Positions 6,699-6,820 of a stretch of 6,820 bases of DNA are shown piece by piece; the stretch's first letter is position 1; each line of letters starts with the position of its first letter. The translations under genes and the position numbers were made by a program. The stretch comes from Peptococcaceae bacterium UBA5767 (GTDB lineage Bacteria > Bacillota > TC1 > UBA5767): contig DIET01000040.1 in NCBI GenBank assembly GCA_002418765.1, positions 19,561 through 26,380 of the forward strand, given 5' to 3'. Below the pieces are notes generated by a model that searched no databases, was not told the DNA's origin, and worked only from the letters and a program-made list of their open reading frames with translations.

Positions 6699-6716
6699 TT
6701 TTTCTGATTTTTCTGA
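6699..6716 (+). repeat. Perfect 9-base tandem repeat upstream of the rRNA promoter
   Basis: TTTTTCTGA occurs twice in direct succession (6699-6707 and 6708-6716), ending 27 bases before the -35 element at 6744. The T-rich tract lies upstream of where a classical UP element would be. It may be a regulator site, curved DNA or plain slippage-derived repetition; the sequence cannot tell. Confidence 0.6.
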
Positions 6717-6743
6717 AAATACGGTGAAAACAATGGATAAACG

Positions 6744-6772
6744 TTGACGTGAGGATTTTGCTATGCTATATT
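6744..6772 (+). promoter_or_regulatory. Strong promoter of a ribosomal RNA operon
   Basis: TTGACG (6744-6749), a 17-base spacer and TATATT (6767-6772) match the housekeeping sigma consensus at five of six positions each, with an added extended -10 TG (6764-6765). The expected start is A6778 or G6779, after an AT-rich discriminator AATTAA. The boxA-like sequence 33 bases downstream identifies it as an rRNA promoter, with the 16S gene beyond the window. If transcription starts at G6779, initiation could respond to GTP level, as described for Bacillus rRNA promoters; that is inference. Confidence 0.85.
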
Positions 6773-6778
6773 AATTAA

Positions 6779-6797
6779 GCGCCCTAGATGAGGGCGC
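6779..6797 (+). other. GC-rich hairpin at the 5' end of the pre-rRNA leader
   Basis: GCGCCCT (6779-6785) and AGGGCGC (6791-6797) form a perfect seven-pair stem, six of the pairs G-C, with loop AGATG. The stem starts at or one base after the predicted transcription start, so the nascent rRNA would carry a stable 5'-terminal hairpin. It is followed by As, not Ts, so it is not an intrinsic terminator. A role in protecting the 5' end or aiding leader folding is possible. Confidence 0.75.
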
Positions 6798-6804
6798 AAA
6801 AATT

Positions 6805-6817
6805 TGGTCTTTGAAAA
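6805..6817 (+). promoter_or_regulatory. boxA-like antitermination element of the rRNA leader
   Basis: TGGTCTTTGAAAA (6805-6817) closely resembles the boxA element in Firmicutes rRNA leaders (TGTTCTTTGAAAA type), where NusB and NusE (S10) bind the nascent RNA to support antitermination and rRNA processing. It lies just downstream of the strong promoter and its hairpin. The window ends three bases later, so the 16S rRNA gene is predicted but not seen. Confidence 0.8.
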
Positions 6818-6820
6818 TTG

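Noticed and set aside
6673..6747. 24-residue open frame before the rRNA promoter
   Set aside because: It has no plausible Shine-Dalgarno sequence and low-complexity content, and its stop lies inside the -35 element. It is best read as non-coding promoter sequence.
6779..6797. GC-rich hairpin as an intrinsic terminator
   Set aside because: It is followed by AAAAATTT rather than a T tract and lies just after a strong promoter start site.
1..6820. CRISPR array, insertion sequence, tRNA gene or phage-related gene
   Set aside because: No spaced repeats, transposase motifs, terminal inverted repeats, tRNA-like folds or phage proteins are visible. The window is filled by housekeeping genes and their control regions.

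Overview
The window reads as a stretch of a low-to-moderate GC Gram-positive anaerobe, most likely in the Clostridia. Three things point that way. The signal recognition particle RNA is the long form with an Alu domain. The order SRP RNA, dnaX, ybaB, recR is the classic Firmicutes arrangement. A complete single-chain pyruvate:ferredoxin oxidoreductase indicates anaerobic metabolism. Shine-Dalgarno sites are strong GGAGG types, as usual in this group. I cannot name the genus from the sequence alone.

Layout from left to right, all on the plus strand: (1) positions 1 to about 258 hold the SRP RNA (ffs/scr), with its extreme 5' end cut off by the window edge, followed by a clear intrinsic terminator. 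(2) A probable extended -10 promoter then starts a tight three-gene operon, dnaX (361-1944), ybaB (1945-2259) and recR (2267-2863), with 0 and 7 bases between genes. (3) A 165-base intergenic region carries a perfect extended -10 promoter and a leader with a terminator-like hairpin in front of nifJ. (4) nifJ (3029-6544) encodes a full-length 1171-residue pyruvate:ferredoxin oxidoreductase and ends at a strong terminator. (5) The last 230 bases hold no gene. They look like the promoter region of a ribosomal RNA operon: a near-consensus promoter, a 5' hairpin and a boxA-like antitermination element at the right edge. The 16S gene itself would start just outside the window.

The genes serve core functions: membrane targeting of proteins (SRP RNA), replicative clamp loading (DnaX), nucleoid association (YbaB), recombinational repair (RecR), pyruvate oxidation to acetyl-CoA with reduced ferredoxin (NifJ), and ribosome synthesis (rrn promoter). 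From memory of Bacillus subtilis, the run scr-dnaX-yaaK-recR also leads on toward an rRNA operon, with yaaL and bofA in between. Here nifJ, with its own promoter and terminator, occupies that slot.

I found no new defence, mobile or biosynthetic system. The points most worth a second look are the structured nifJ leader (possible attenuator), a possible -1 frameshift signal in dnaX, the rrn leader hairpin, and small departures from consensus in the SRP RNA and in DnaX.
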